A stretch of DNA of 64,000 nt from Intrasporangiaceae bacterium URHB0013. GTDB lineage: Bacteria; Actinomycetota; Actinomycetes; Actinomycetales; Dermatophilaceae. The position numbers and the translations under genes were made by a program. The stretch's first letter is position 1, and each line of letters begins with the position of its first letter. The notes below the pieces were generated by a model that had not been told where the DNA came from, searched no databases, and worked only from the letters and a program-made list of their open reading frames with translations. Positions 54,923-62,561 of the stretch are shown piece after piece. The stretch lies in NCBI GenBank assembly GCA_000620545.1, contig JIBA01000016.1:248001-312000 (forward strand), in the 5' to 3' direction.

Positions 54923-55549
54923 ATGAGCATTCGCGCCAAGCTGCGGCACCTGACCGAACACGCGACACGGCAGCCGAGCACGCCTGAGTCGCCACGGCCA
55001 TCCACGGGGGAAGGCGACGCGACGTTGAACCTCGCGCGGTACAAGTACCTGCTCAGAGTGGCGTCACCGGAAGTCGTCGAGCAGTTGCACCGGGAGGCCT
55101 TCGCGGCCTTGGATCTCGAGCAGCGCGAGCGGGTCTTCCTCCGGCTGCGTCATGATCTCGCCGAGAACCAGCAGCCCGCCAGCAGCCAACCGGTCGACTT
55201 GGCGCGCGCCGCGGTGGCCGCCCATCAAACGGACCACGGGTACCTGGTCCGCATGTTGCGCCGCCCTGGTCAAGGCGTCACCGAGGGCCACGCCATGGGC
55301 GCAACCGGCGCGCTCACCGACATTGCCCTGTTTTCCGGGTCCGTAGTCGGTCCCGTCACCGCCACGATCGCCGCCGCATCATCTGCGTCCGAGGTGCTTG
55401 CCCGATTCGAAGTTTCCCCCGAGGCTGCCCAGGTCGATCCCGCCCTGTTCGCCGATCCCCGGACCGGGACCCCATCCCGCCACCGGCAAGCCGCCCTCGG
55501 AGGCCACGACATGGGCGATGGCCTGAACGGCGGCTTCCGCAAACCCTGA
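54923..55549 (+). CDS. Uncharacterised protein, 208 residues
   Basis: A soluble-looking protein not recognised. Residues about 35-85 are helical and charged (LARYKYLLRVASPEVVEQLH; AALDLEQRERVFLRLRHDLA), residues 110-150 are Gly/Ala-rich (GHAMGATGALTDIALFSGSV) and could insert in a membrane, and the C-terminus is Gly/Arg-rich. GAGAGGAC precedes the ATG. Flanked by intergenic gaps of about 600 and 400 bp. Confidence 0.65.
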   Translation: MSIRAKLRHLTEHATRQPSTPESPRPSTGEGDATLNLARYKYLLRVASPEVVEQLHREAFAALDLEQRERVFLRLRHDLAENQQPASSQPVDLARAAVAAHQTDHGYLVRMLRRPGQGVTEGHAMGATGALTDIALFSGSVVGPVTATIAAASSASEVLARFEVSPEAAQVDPALFADPRTGTPSRHRQAALGGHDMGDGLNGGFRKP

Positions 55550-55944
55550 CTCACCAATCATGGGCCCGGCTCAAGAGGTCAGGACCGCGCCGGGAGGGGA
55601 CTTCCAGTACGCCATCCCCTCGGACGCGGCCGTACGAAACCTCACCGTCGTCTCAGCCAGACGCGGCCCTCACGAGGCAAGGTTCAGCACCCGAGCACAT
55701 CCGCCATAAGCCGGGCGGAGAAACATCTGCGAGGCGCGCGCTCGGCGAGGAGACTCAGAAGGCACGGCCATTCGCCAACTTCTCTGTGGGTCGTCGGCAC
55801 GTACACACCGCCATGGAAGCCGCGTCAACGAGCAGGTTGACGTCCCTGCCTCTTGTGTCGCCGCGGGCACAGACCGACGCCTCATGAACGGTCATCGTCG
55901 AAGTGGACGACCACAGGTGGTCGCACACTCGCAAGGAGGCCCTC
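55550..55944. other. Intergenic region without recognisable content
   Basis: 395 bp before the hydrolase-like lipoprotein. No convincing gene or RNA. Confidence 0.4.
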
Positions 55945-56895
55945 ATGACATCCATGACCGACCAGCGCAGGCGTCGCCGTGCCCATGGGAGCGCGCTCGC
56001 TGCCGCCGGCTTGGCCCTCGGGCTCGGCGTCACCGGCTGCTCCGCCGACGCCCATCCGGTCGCCTCCACCACGACGTCGACCGTGACCGCGACCGGCGCG
56101 AGGGGGGTGAGCACGCCGACAACTGCGCCTGCAGCGACCACGACGAACGGGGCGGAACGCGACATCGTCCTGGCGGGTCGGCACTTCCGGGCCCGGTGCG
56201 ACGGCAGCGGACCCGCGGTCATCGCGGTGGCCGACTACGGGCGGTCCATGGACGACACGGGAACCGACCTCCAGAGCTTGGCCCCGCATGCTCAGGTCTG
56301 CCTTTACGACCGGCTCGGCGTCGGCCGCAGCGACTCGGCGCCGCACGTGCAGACCTTCGCCTCCCTGGCCGATGACCTCGACGGCGTCATCTCCGGGCTC
56401 GGGCTCACCCGCCCCGTCGTCGTGCTCGGTGACGCGCTCGGCGCGCCCATCGCGCTCACCTGGGCGAGCCGGCACGAGAAGGACGCCCGCGCTGTGGTGC
56501 TCGTCATGCCGACTCCTCCCGGCTTCATGGGCCCCCACGGGGCGCTGCTCAGGCTGCTGCCCCCGAAGGACCCGGGCGACCTCCAGCTGAGCAGCCTCAG
56601 GGCCGAACTGGACCGCTTCAACAACCCGGCGAGCAACCGCGAGAGCCTCGACCCCCGGTCCTGGGACGCCTACCTCCGGCTTCCGTCGACGTCCACGCCG
56701 CTCTACGACCTCGTCGGGGCTCCGACGCGGCCGTGGCCGGCCTCGGTCGACGAGAAGAAGGTCAACGGTGCATGGCAGCAGGGCCAAACCCGGGTGCTGG
56801 GGCAGTCTTCGTCCTCCCAGCTGGTCACGGTCACGGAGCAGTCCGACTGGCCAGCGGCCATCAAGCGGACCCTCGAGCGTGCGCTCCAGAGCTGA
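55945..56895 (+). CDS. Alpha/beta-hydrolase-fold lipoprotein lacking the nucleophile
   Basis: A 316-residue lipoprotein; lipobox LGVTGC. After a Thr/Ala linker the fold of an alpha/beta hydrolase is visible: PAVIAVADYGRSMDD, VCLYDRLGVGRSDS, then the nucleophile elbow VVVLGDALGAPIALTWA. The usual G-x-S-x-G is G-D-A-L-G, so the nucleophilic Ser is Ala. A DYGRS replaces the HG oxyanion motif. A catalytic His is not obvious in the C-terminal LVTVTEQSDW. It may be a pseudoenzyme or binding protein. ATG at 55945 follows AAGGAGG. Confidence 0.85.
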   Translation: MTSMTDQRRRRRAHGSALAAAGLALGLGVTGCSADAHPVASTTTSTVTATGARGVSTPTTAPAATTTNGAERDIVLAGRHFRARCDGSGPAVIAVADYGRSMDDTGTDLQSLAPHAQVCLYDRLGVGRSDSAPHVQTFASLADDLDGVISGLGLTRPVVVLGDALGAPIALTWASRHEKDARAVVLVMPTPPGFMGPHGALLRLLPPKDPGDLQLSSLRAELDRFNNPASNRESLDPRSWDAYLRLPSTSTPLYDLVGAPTRPWPASVDEKKVNGAWQQGQTRVLGQSSSSQLVTVTEQSDWPAAIKRTLERALQS

Positions 56896-57185
56896 CGCCT
56901 CGCCCGGAGGCCGAAGAGGCCGGGCTCAGCAGCGACCCACACGCAAGGGTCCAAAGAAAGCCTGATCGCGAACGACGAGTGGACGAAGTCCCACACCGTG
57001 TCGGCCGACGTCCGACGAGGTTTCGGCCTGGACCTGCTTGCACTCACGCCACGCAAGACCCGGAGGCTCCCGAGCGACATCGCGGCCCTCTTGGTCCCAC
57101 GAAGCCTCACAATGGGTCTGTCCGCTCTTGCCGCAGGATCGATGAAACGTCGCTCTTCACCCAGCCTGGTACGGGAGGTCACCGC

Positions 57186-57767
57186 ATGACTGCCAGCTAC
57201 ACGTGGGACGTGTTCTCCACCTTGGACGGCTACGGGTCCTACGGGCCCGACGGCGACTGGGGCGGCTACTGGAGCAAACAGGGACCGGAGCTCCTCGCGC
57301 ACCGGGCGTCGCTGTTCGACACGCCGCAGCGGATGGTCTTCGGGGCGACCACGTTCCGCGAGAACGCCGAGATTCTGCTGCGCTCTGCGGACCCGCACAA
57401 CCAGGACGAGTGGAACCGCCGGACGCTGTGCATGCCGGCCACCGTCATCTCCTCGACCCTGCACGACACGCTCGGCTGGCCGGACGCGACCGTCGTCAGC
57501 GGCGACGCGGGCCAGATCGTGACCCGGCTCAAGGAGGACTCGGACATACCTCTCCGCTCGCAGGCGAGCCTGTCGCTCAACCGCTCGCTGATGGCCGCCG
57601 GGTTGGTCGACCGCATCGAGGTGACGATCTTCCCGGTGATCTCGGGCAGGACGGGGACCAGCCCGATCCTGGCCGGGGCCGGTGACTTCGACCTCGAGCT
57701 GCTGGACTCACGGACCTTCGACGGTCGTAGCCAGCTGCTGGTCTACCGGCCGACGGCGCACGGGTGA
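57186..57767 (+). CDS. RibD C-terminal/dihydrofolate reductase-family protein
   Basis: A 193-residue DHFR-fold protein of the YyaP/YwjB/RibD-C group: start YTWDVFSTLDGYGSYGP, central MVFGATTFRENAEILL, NADPH region VVSGDAGQIVTRLKED, and a C-terminal FPVISGRTGTSPI. Such proteins are NAD(P)H-dependent reductases of uncertain substrate; they are usually not true DHFR. GGGAGG precedes the ATG. First of a three-gene operon with overlapping stops and starts. Confidence 0.88.
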   Translation: MTASYTWDVFSTLDGYGSYGPDGDWGGYWSKQGPELLAHRASLFDTPQRMVFGATTFRENAEILLRSADPHNQDEWNRRTLCMPATVISSTLHDTLGWPDATVVSGDAGQIVTRLKEDSDIPLRSQASLSLNRSLMAAGLVDRIEVTIFPVISGRTGTSPILAGAGDFDLELLDSRTFDGRSQLLVYRPTAHG

Positions 57768-58498
57768 TCGACGTCGGGATTCTCACCCCACACGCCGCCG
57801 CGGGGGCCGATGACGAGCTCTGCGTCATGGCGGTAGACGTCCGCACGCGTGTGCGCAGGATCTCGCTGCTGCCGGACGGCTCGGCCCCCACGTCGCCCGA
57901 GGACCTGCGCCCGCACGCGGACCCGTCGCTGGTCGACGCGGCCGCGGCCGAGCTCGACCCGATGAGCCTGCAGGCGATTGCCTACGCCTCCACGAGCACG
58001 GCCTACGTCTTGGGGCACCGAGACGAGCGCGAGCTCGTCGCCCGGCTCGCCGATCGCTGGGACCTTCCGGTCTGCTCGACGCCTGCCTCCACCGTCGACG
58101 CCCTGCGTCACCTGGGCGCCGAGCGCCTGGCGGTCGTGCACCCGCCGTGGTTCGGGGAGGACCGCAACGCCCTCGGGGCAGCCTACTTCCGCGGCCAGGG
58201 CTTCTCGGTCTCCAGCGCCGACCTCGCCGACGTCACCGACGACCCGGCTCTCGTGCAGCCCGCCGAGGTGGTCGAGTGGGTCGCCGAGAACGTGCCGCGC
58301 GACGTCGATGCTGTCTTCCTGGGCGGCAACGGCTTCCGTGCCGCCCGAGCCGTAGACCCCTTGGAGCAGTGCCTGGATCGATTGGTCCTCGAGTCCAGCC
58401 AGGTCCTCCTGTGGTCGGTCAACGAGAGCCTCGGCAACCCGCTCAACGTCCGCGGCTTCGGCCGGCTGCTGGAACCACGACGAGAGGACCACTCATGA
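57764..58498 (+). CDS. Maleate isomerase/arylmalonate decarboxylase-like (Asp/Glu racemase superfamily) protein
   Basis: A 244-residue protein with the pattern VGILTPHAAAGADDELCVM at the N-terminus, AIAYASTSTAYVLG (first site, Thr/Ser where a catalytic Cys can occur), VCSTPASTVDALRHLGAERL and a later VFLGGNGFRAA. The first Cys of maleate isomerases is not at the TST position, and a second Cys is not seen at VFLGGNGFR, so the two-Cys racemase chemistry is doubtful. GTG overlaps the previous stop. Probably acts on a dicarboxylic or similar acid; substrate unknown. Confidence 0.8.
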   Translation: MIDVGILTPHAAAGADDELCVMAVDVRTRVRRISLLPDGSAPTSPEDLRPHADPSLVDAAAAELDPMSLQAIAYASTSTAYVLGHRDERELVARLADRWDLPVCSTPASTVDALRHLGAERLAVVHPPWFGEDRNALGAAYFRGQGFSVSSADLADVTDDPALVQPAEVVEWVAENVPRDVDAVFLGGNGFRAARAVDPLEQCLDRLVLESSQVLLWSVNESLGNPLNVRGFGRLLEPRREDHS

Positions 58499-59361
58499 GG
58501 ACGCTGCACGTCGGTCTCCGGGTGAACGACCGCGCACGCTCGGTCGCCTACTACACGGCGCTCGGCTACCAGGTGGTGGGCGAGGTGCCCGAGACGCCGA
58601 TCGGCCACCTCACCATGCTGAAACTCCCCCGTGACCCCTTCGTCAGCCTGGAGCTGGTGCATGACCCGAGCCGCGGCGAGGTGGAGCCGGGTGACTTCAG
58701 CCACCTCGTCATCGCGGTCGCGGACGTACGTGCCACCCTCGGCGATCTGGCCGACGTGGGGATCGCGAGCGAGGCGCCCAGCTCCCCTGACGGTTCGGAC
58801 ACTTTTTGGACGGCCATGCTCACCGACCCCGATGGCTACCGCGTCGAGCTCGTCCAATGGCCACCCGGACACCCGGAGGGCATGACCGCCAGCGATCTGG
58901 GCGGCCGTGATGATGCACCGGAGGAGCGCAGCGCCAAGGACGTTGTCGCCGAGATGTTCCGGCGCCAGCAGGCCGGCGACGACACGGTGCTCGACGACCT
59001 GGTCGCGACCGAGTTCGTCAACCACGCCGCCGGCCCCCAAGGTCGCGAGGGCCTTCGGAAGATCCTGCACACCATCGACGTCGACCTCGGTCCGGTATCG
59101 CTCGAGCAGCACCACCTCGTCGGCGAGGGCGACCTGGTAGCCCAGCACCTGACCCTGCACGGCACCCACCGGGCATCGACCATGCCATTGCTCAGCGGCA
59201 CCGAGGCATCCGGCGAGCCGGTGACGTGGACCTTCGTCCACCTCTGGCGGGTCGCAGACGGCACGATCGCCGAGCACTGGGCGTGCCGTGACGACATGGG
59301 CCTTCTCCTGCAGGCGCGCAAGGCCTCCGGCAAAGCGCCGCCGACGCCAGGTGCGTCGTGA
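58495..59361 (+). CDS. Fusion: VOC (glyoxalase) domain plus SnoaL-like ester cyclase domain
   Basis: A 288-residue two-domain protein. Residues 1-125 are a VOC domain (LHVGLRVNDRARSVAYYTAL; FVSLELVHDPSRGEV; FWTAMLTDPDGYRVELVQW), with His and Glu positions for a metal. Residues 150-275 are a SnoaL-like/ester cyclase domain (VVAEMFRRQQAGDDTVLDDL; FVNHAAGPQGREGLRKIL; WTFVHLWRVADGTIAEHWAC). ATG overlaps the previous stop by 4 bp. Either module binds small molecules; the fusion suggests consecutive steps on one substrate. Confidence 0.88.
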   Translation: MRTLHVGLRVNDRARSVAYYTALGYQVVGEVPETPIGHLTMLKLPRDPFVSLELVHDPSRGEVEPGDFSHLVIAVADVRATLGDLADVGIASEAPSSPDGSDTFWTAMLTDPDGYRVELVQWPPGHPEGMTASDLGGRDDAPEERSAKDVVAEMFRRQQAGDDTVLDDLVATEFVNHAAGPQGREGLRKILHTIDVDLGPVSLEQHHLVGEGDLVAQHLTLHGTHRASTMPLLSGTEASGEPVTWTFVHLWRVADGTIAEHWACRDDMGLLLQARKASGKAPPTPGAS

Positions 59362-59461
59362 CAGTGCGCACCACCCCATGGAGCGCTGTGCAAGCAGATC
59401 CCTGAGAACGCCCCGCACCTCCCGAGCAGGCCAAGTCGGAAGCCCCCGCCCCTGGACCGGC

Positions 59462-60211
59462 TCAGGCCGACAGCTTTCGAGCGGACCACACGTAGGTGCC
59501 ACCCCGCGCGGCGATTTGTCCGCCGTGCCGATCGATGATGCGGCGCACGGCCTGCTGCAAGGCAGTCAGGCGTTCTTCACCCAGTCGTTGATGGTCGCTG
59601 AACGTACTCAACATCCCAGGCCAGTCCCTGGCGTCGAACTCGCGGACCCACCGGTAGGTGCGGGTCTCTCCCGGCGACAACGACGAAACGGCACCGAAGG
59701 GGTCCGCGTCGTCGAGCCCGCTGGGATCCTGCCCCACGACGGACAGATCAGGCGCATACGTCTCGTATGCGACCCGTACCTCTGCCAGCAGGTCCTCGTC
59801 GAGCACGTGGTAGTTCCAAAACAGAGCGATGACTCCTCCCGGGCGAAGGAGCGACGCCGCCTTGCTCCCGCCGATGAGCGGATCGATCCACTGCCACGCA
59901 TGACCGCAGGTGACCAGGTCGAACATCTCACCACGACTGTCCCAGTCCTCGAACGAGACGACATCGACCTCCACCCCCCGCGCGCGCGCCACCGCCGCCA
60001 TCCGCTGGTCCGGCTCGACACCCACGACGCGGAACCCGCGGGCGGCAATAGCGGCAGCCACCTTCCCGGTGCCACACCCGACATCCAGCGTGTTCGAGGG
60101 GCGGGCGGCGAGCAGATCGTCGATCAGCGCATCGGGATAGCCCGAGCGAAACGCGTCATAGGCCTCCGCCGCCGAGCCGAACGACTCCGCGCGTCCTCGG
60201 TCCTGGTGCAT
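59462..60211 (-). CDS. Class I SAM-dependent methyltransferase
   Basis: A 249-residue protein. SAM motif I is TLDVGCGTGKVAAAIAARG, the acidic motif II VVGVEPDQRMAAVARARG, and FDLVTCGHAWQWIDP/LLRPGGVIALFW complete the fold. N-terminal FGSAAEAYDAFRSGYPDALI is the UbiE/Methyltransf_11-like opening. Substrate unknown. The Ala-Tyr and Tyr-Ala pair in VAYETYAP lies in an 8-bp palindrome. ATG at 60211 abuts GGAGGGG, so a start slightly upstream is possible. Confidence 0.87.
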   Translation of the reverse strand: MHQDRGRAESFGSAAEAYDAFRSGYPDALIDDLLAARPSNTLDVGCGTGKVAAAIAARGFRVVGVEPDQRMAAVARARGVEVDVVSFEDWDSRGEMFDLVTCGHAWQWIDPLIGGSKAASLLRPGGVIALFWNYHVLDEDLLAEVRVAYETYAPDLSVVGQDPSGLDDADPFGAVSSLSPGETRTYRWVREFDARDWPGMLSTFSDHQRLGEERLTALQQAVRRIIDRHGGQIAARGGTYVWSARKLSA

Positions 60212-60337
60212 CCCCTCCAACGGCACACCACGATGCTGCCACGCGCCACACGCAGACCGGGCGATGCTCCTCGAGGGCGCGCAGCCTCGCCGGCTCACCT
60301 CTTGCGGGTCCGCACTTACTGCGCCTACGATGGATGC

Positions 60338-60760
60338 ATGAGTGAAGACGCACGACGGCCTCTGCCGGTCGAGACAGGACAGGCCCTGCGCGCGGCGGTC
60401 GACGCCGCGCGGGAGGCGCTCGAGCGTGCCGACGCCTCCCGCCCCCTCGACGCGCTGCCGCTGCTGCGAGCCGCCCAGGAGCACCTGACATCCGCCGTCG
60501 ACGAGGCGATGGCGGCGGTCCTCGTGGCCGAGGGCGGCACGATCCGGACCACCGGCGCCCTGGCCGGCCTGTCGGAGAACGCCGTCGGGCCGCGCCTTGC
60601 CCGCACCAGCCTGCTCGGCGCCTACGGCTCCGAGGCCGGACGCGTCACCGCCGCCGGCGTCGAGCGGGCCCGCTACGACCTCGAGGAAGGACGGCACCGC
60701 CCCGCGCCCGACGCGTCGGACCGGCCGGTGCGCTTCCGCGCCCGCCGCAGCAGCACCTGA
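60338..60760 (+). CDS. Uncharacterised helical protein, 140 residues
   Basis: A mostly helical protein (ALRAAVDAAREALERADASR; AAQEHLTSAVDEAMAAVLVA). The middle (GGTIRTTGALAGLSENAVGP) could be a short helix-turn-helix, but it is not convincing. Basic Pro/Arg-rich C-terminus. No motif recognised. 35 bp before the vWA gene in the same direction, so the two are probably cotranscribed. Confidence 0.65.
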   Translation: MSEDARRPLPVETGQALRAAVDAAREALERADASRPLDALPLLRAAQEHLTSAVDEAMAAVLVAEGGTIRTTGALAGLSENAVGPRLARTSLLGAYGSEAGRVTAAGVERARYDLEEGRHRPAPDASDRPVRFRARRSST

Positions 60761-60795
60761 GGACCACCAGCCAGCCCGACCACGGAGGAGACGCC

Positions 60796-61449
60796 ATGAC
60801 GAACCCGAACCTCACGCACCTCTACTTCCTGCTCGACCGCAGCGGGTCGATGCAGTCGATCAAGGACGACACCGAGGGCGGCTTCGACGCCTTCGTCGCC
60901 GAGCAGCGCAGCCAGCCCGGCGAGTGCCGGGTGACCCTCGCGCAGTTCGATGACCAGTACGAGGAGGTCTACCGCGACGTGCCGGTGGCCGACGTGCCGC
61001 CGCTGTCCCTGTCACCGCGCGGATCCACCGCGCTGCTCGACTCCATCGGGCGCCTCCTCGGCGAGGCCGGCGCCCGCCTCGCCGCCCTTCCCGAGCACGA
61101 GCGTCCCGGCGTCGTCATCGTCGGGATCATGACCGACGGCCACGAGAACTCCTCACGCGAGCTCACCCACGCCCAGGTCAAGGGGCTCATCGAGCGGCAG
61201 ACCTCCGAGTACGCGTGGCAGTTCCTCTACATGGGCGCCGACCAGGACGCCATCGAGGTCGGGTCGAGCATCGGAATCGCCGCCGCCACCTCGATGACCT
61301 ACGGCCGCGGCCGGGTCGCGGCCGCGATGGCCGCCACCTCCCGCAACATCGGGCTGACCCGCTCGGCCGTCGCCGCGGGCGCCTCCGCCAAGGAGGCGGC
61401 CGTCCACCTCGCCTTCGACGACGAGCAGCGTCGAGCCGCCACCGAGTGA
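60796..61449 (+). CDS. von Willebrand factor A domain protein
   Basis: A 217-residue stand-alone vWA domain. The MIDAS site is FLLDRSGSM, with the Thr in LSPRGSTALLDSIGRLL and the Asp in IMTDGHENSS. No signal peptide or membrane segment, so cytoplasmic. GGAGGAGA precedes the ATG. Bacterial proteins of this type mediate metal-dependent assembly; the partner is not visible. It is followed by a strong hairpin. Confidence 0.9.
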   Translation: MTNPNLTHLYFLLDRSGSMQSIKDDTEGGFDAFVAEQRSQPGECRVTLAQFDDQYEEVYRDVPVADVPPLSLSPRGSTALLDSIGRLLGEAGARLAALPEHERPGVVIVGIMTDGHENSSRELTHAQVKGLIERQTSEYAWQFLYMGADQDAIEVGSSIGIAAATSMTYGRGRVAAAMAATSRNIGLTRSAVAAGASAKEAAVHLAFDDEQRRAATE

Positions 61450-61879
61450 CGGGTCGGACTGGCGCTCCGGATTCAGCGGGCTGGACGTGCCATCGGGGTG
61501 TCAGGCAGCGCGGCCCACCCGGGGTGGGGGTTGGGTGGGCCGCGCCCTGGATGCCGCGGGTGGGGAACCGGGCAGCAGGCGGCCCGTCGTGTTTGGGGGA
61601 ACCGACGGGCACGCGAGAGGGATTGTGCCTGAACCGGGCCGAGGCTCGTGAGGCTTTCGCCAAGATGGCGTCCTCGATCTCTGCCGGCACCCCTGGCTCG
61701 GCCGAGGGGTGGACCGAGGCCCTCAAGGTCGGTCTCGCGGGCCCCCCAATGATCGCTGAGTGGGCACCGCGGCGCCGAGGAGTGTCACGAAGCAGTGACG
61801 CGCCTTCCCTGATCCACCTGAATCTCCTGCTGGCATCATGAGCGTCGAAGGTGCCGCCAATCAGAGGAGTTGGGCCAAG
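61450..61879 (+). terminator. Gap after the vWA gene with two hairpins
   Basis: 430 bp. At 61508-61545 GCGCGGCCCACCC and GGGTGGGCCGCGC make a perfect 13-bp stem, a terminator for the vWA gene. At 61582-61610 GCCCGTCG and CGACGGGC make a second 8-bp stem. The rest of the gap shows no convincing gene. Confidence 0.6.
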
Positions 61880-62245
61880 ATGGCCGATTTCCAGCACGGC
61901 AAGATCTGCTATCTCTTCATGCCGAGTCACGATCCGACGGCATCCGGTGCCTTCTACCGCGACGTGTTCAGCTGGACCCTGCGAACCAACGACGAGGGTG
62001 GTCTGTCTTTCGACGACTCGACGGGTCAGGTGTCCGGAACGTGGGTTACCGATCGAGAGGCCGCCAGCAACAACAGCCTCGAGGTACACATCATGGTCGA
62101 CGACCTCGGCAGCACCGTGAAGGCGATTCGGGATGCGGGTGGCCACGTAGATGACGCGGACATCCACACGGAGAGTGAGCGGTTCGCGGTGTTCACCGAC
62201 ATCGACGGCAACCGGCTTGGCATCTACCAGAACCGCGAGAACTGA
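61880..62245 (+). CDS. VOC (glyoxalase/bleomycin resistance)-family protein
   Basis: A 121-residue single VOC domain: KICYLFMPSHDPTASGAFYR at the N-terminus, SLEVHIMVDDLGSTVKAIR in the middle (His in VHIMVD), and ESERFAVFTDIDGNRLGIYQ at the end (Glu and Tyr). Metal-dependent dioxygenase, isomerase or binding protein; substrate unknown. ATG at 61880 (MADFQHG) has GAGGAG about eleven bases upstream; a longer start at 61838 lacks one. Confidence 0.87.
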   Translation: MADFQHGKICYLFMPSHDPTASGAFYRDVFSWTLRTNDEGGLSFDDSTGQVSGTWVTDREAASNNSLEVHIMVDDLGSTVKAIRDAGGHVDDADIHTESERFAVFTDIDGNRLGIYQNREN

Positions 62246-62426
62246 GCTGAGAGTGGTCGCGGGGCGCTCACCCCTAGCGCTCCCGACCTTTTCGTCCATG
62301 TCCAACAGGACGGCGCGCATTGCCGAAGGGGACGCCAGGAGCGATTGGCTGCACTCATGGGTCTACAAGGGCTCGCCGCGCGATCTGCGCGTCGGGCCAC
62401 ATCCGTGCTCTGACCTGCTGCTATTG

Positions 62427-62505
62427 CTCCCCGGGCAGGAGTCGAACCTGCGTCGCTTGTCCTGATTCAAAGTCAGGCGGGCCCTGCCGGCAGACCAACC
62501 GGGGA
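62427..62505 (-). tRNA. tRNA-Gln-like, anticodon UUG, unusual arms
   Basis: Read on the minus strand: acceptor TCCCCGG pairs perfectly with CCGGGGA, discriminator G, no CCA. D stem GGTC/GGCC (one G-U) with a loop lacking the conserved A14; anticodon stem CCTGA/TCAGG encloses CTTTGAA, anticodon TTG. The variable region is 9 nt (ACAAGCGAC); T arm GCAGG-TTCGACT-CCTGC is standard. The stems are good but the D loop is odd, so it may be a divergent or element-borne tRNA. Confidence 0.7.
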
Positions 62506-62561
62506 TCGTCGAGACCAGCACAGGGTAGTGCAGCAGCGCGGCCCACTCGGACGAGGAGGGG

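Noticed and set aside
59753-59771. Palindrome CGCATACG-TCT-CGTATGCG in the methyltransferase gene
   Set aside because: It has the GCATAC core but not the full heptamer, so it was not counted; it shows the core may be relevant on its own.
61215-61841. Plus-strand open frame overlapping the vWA gene
   Set aside because: Its first part is a frame shadow of the vWA gene and the rest lacks a start site or family features.
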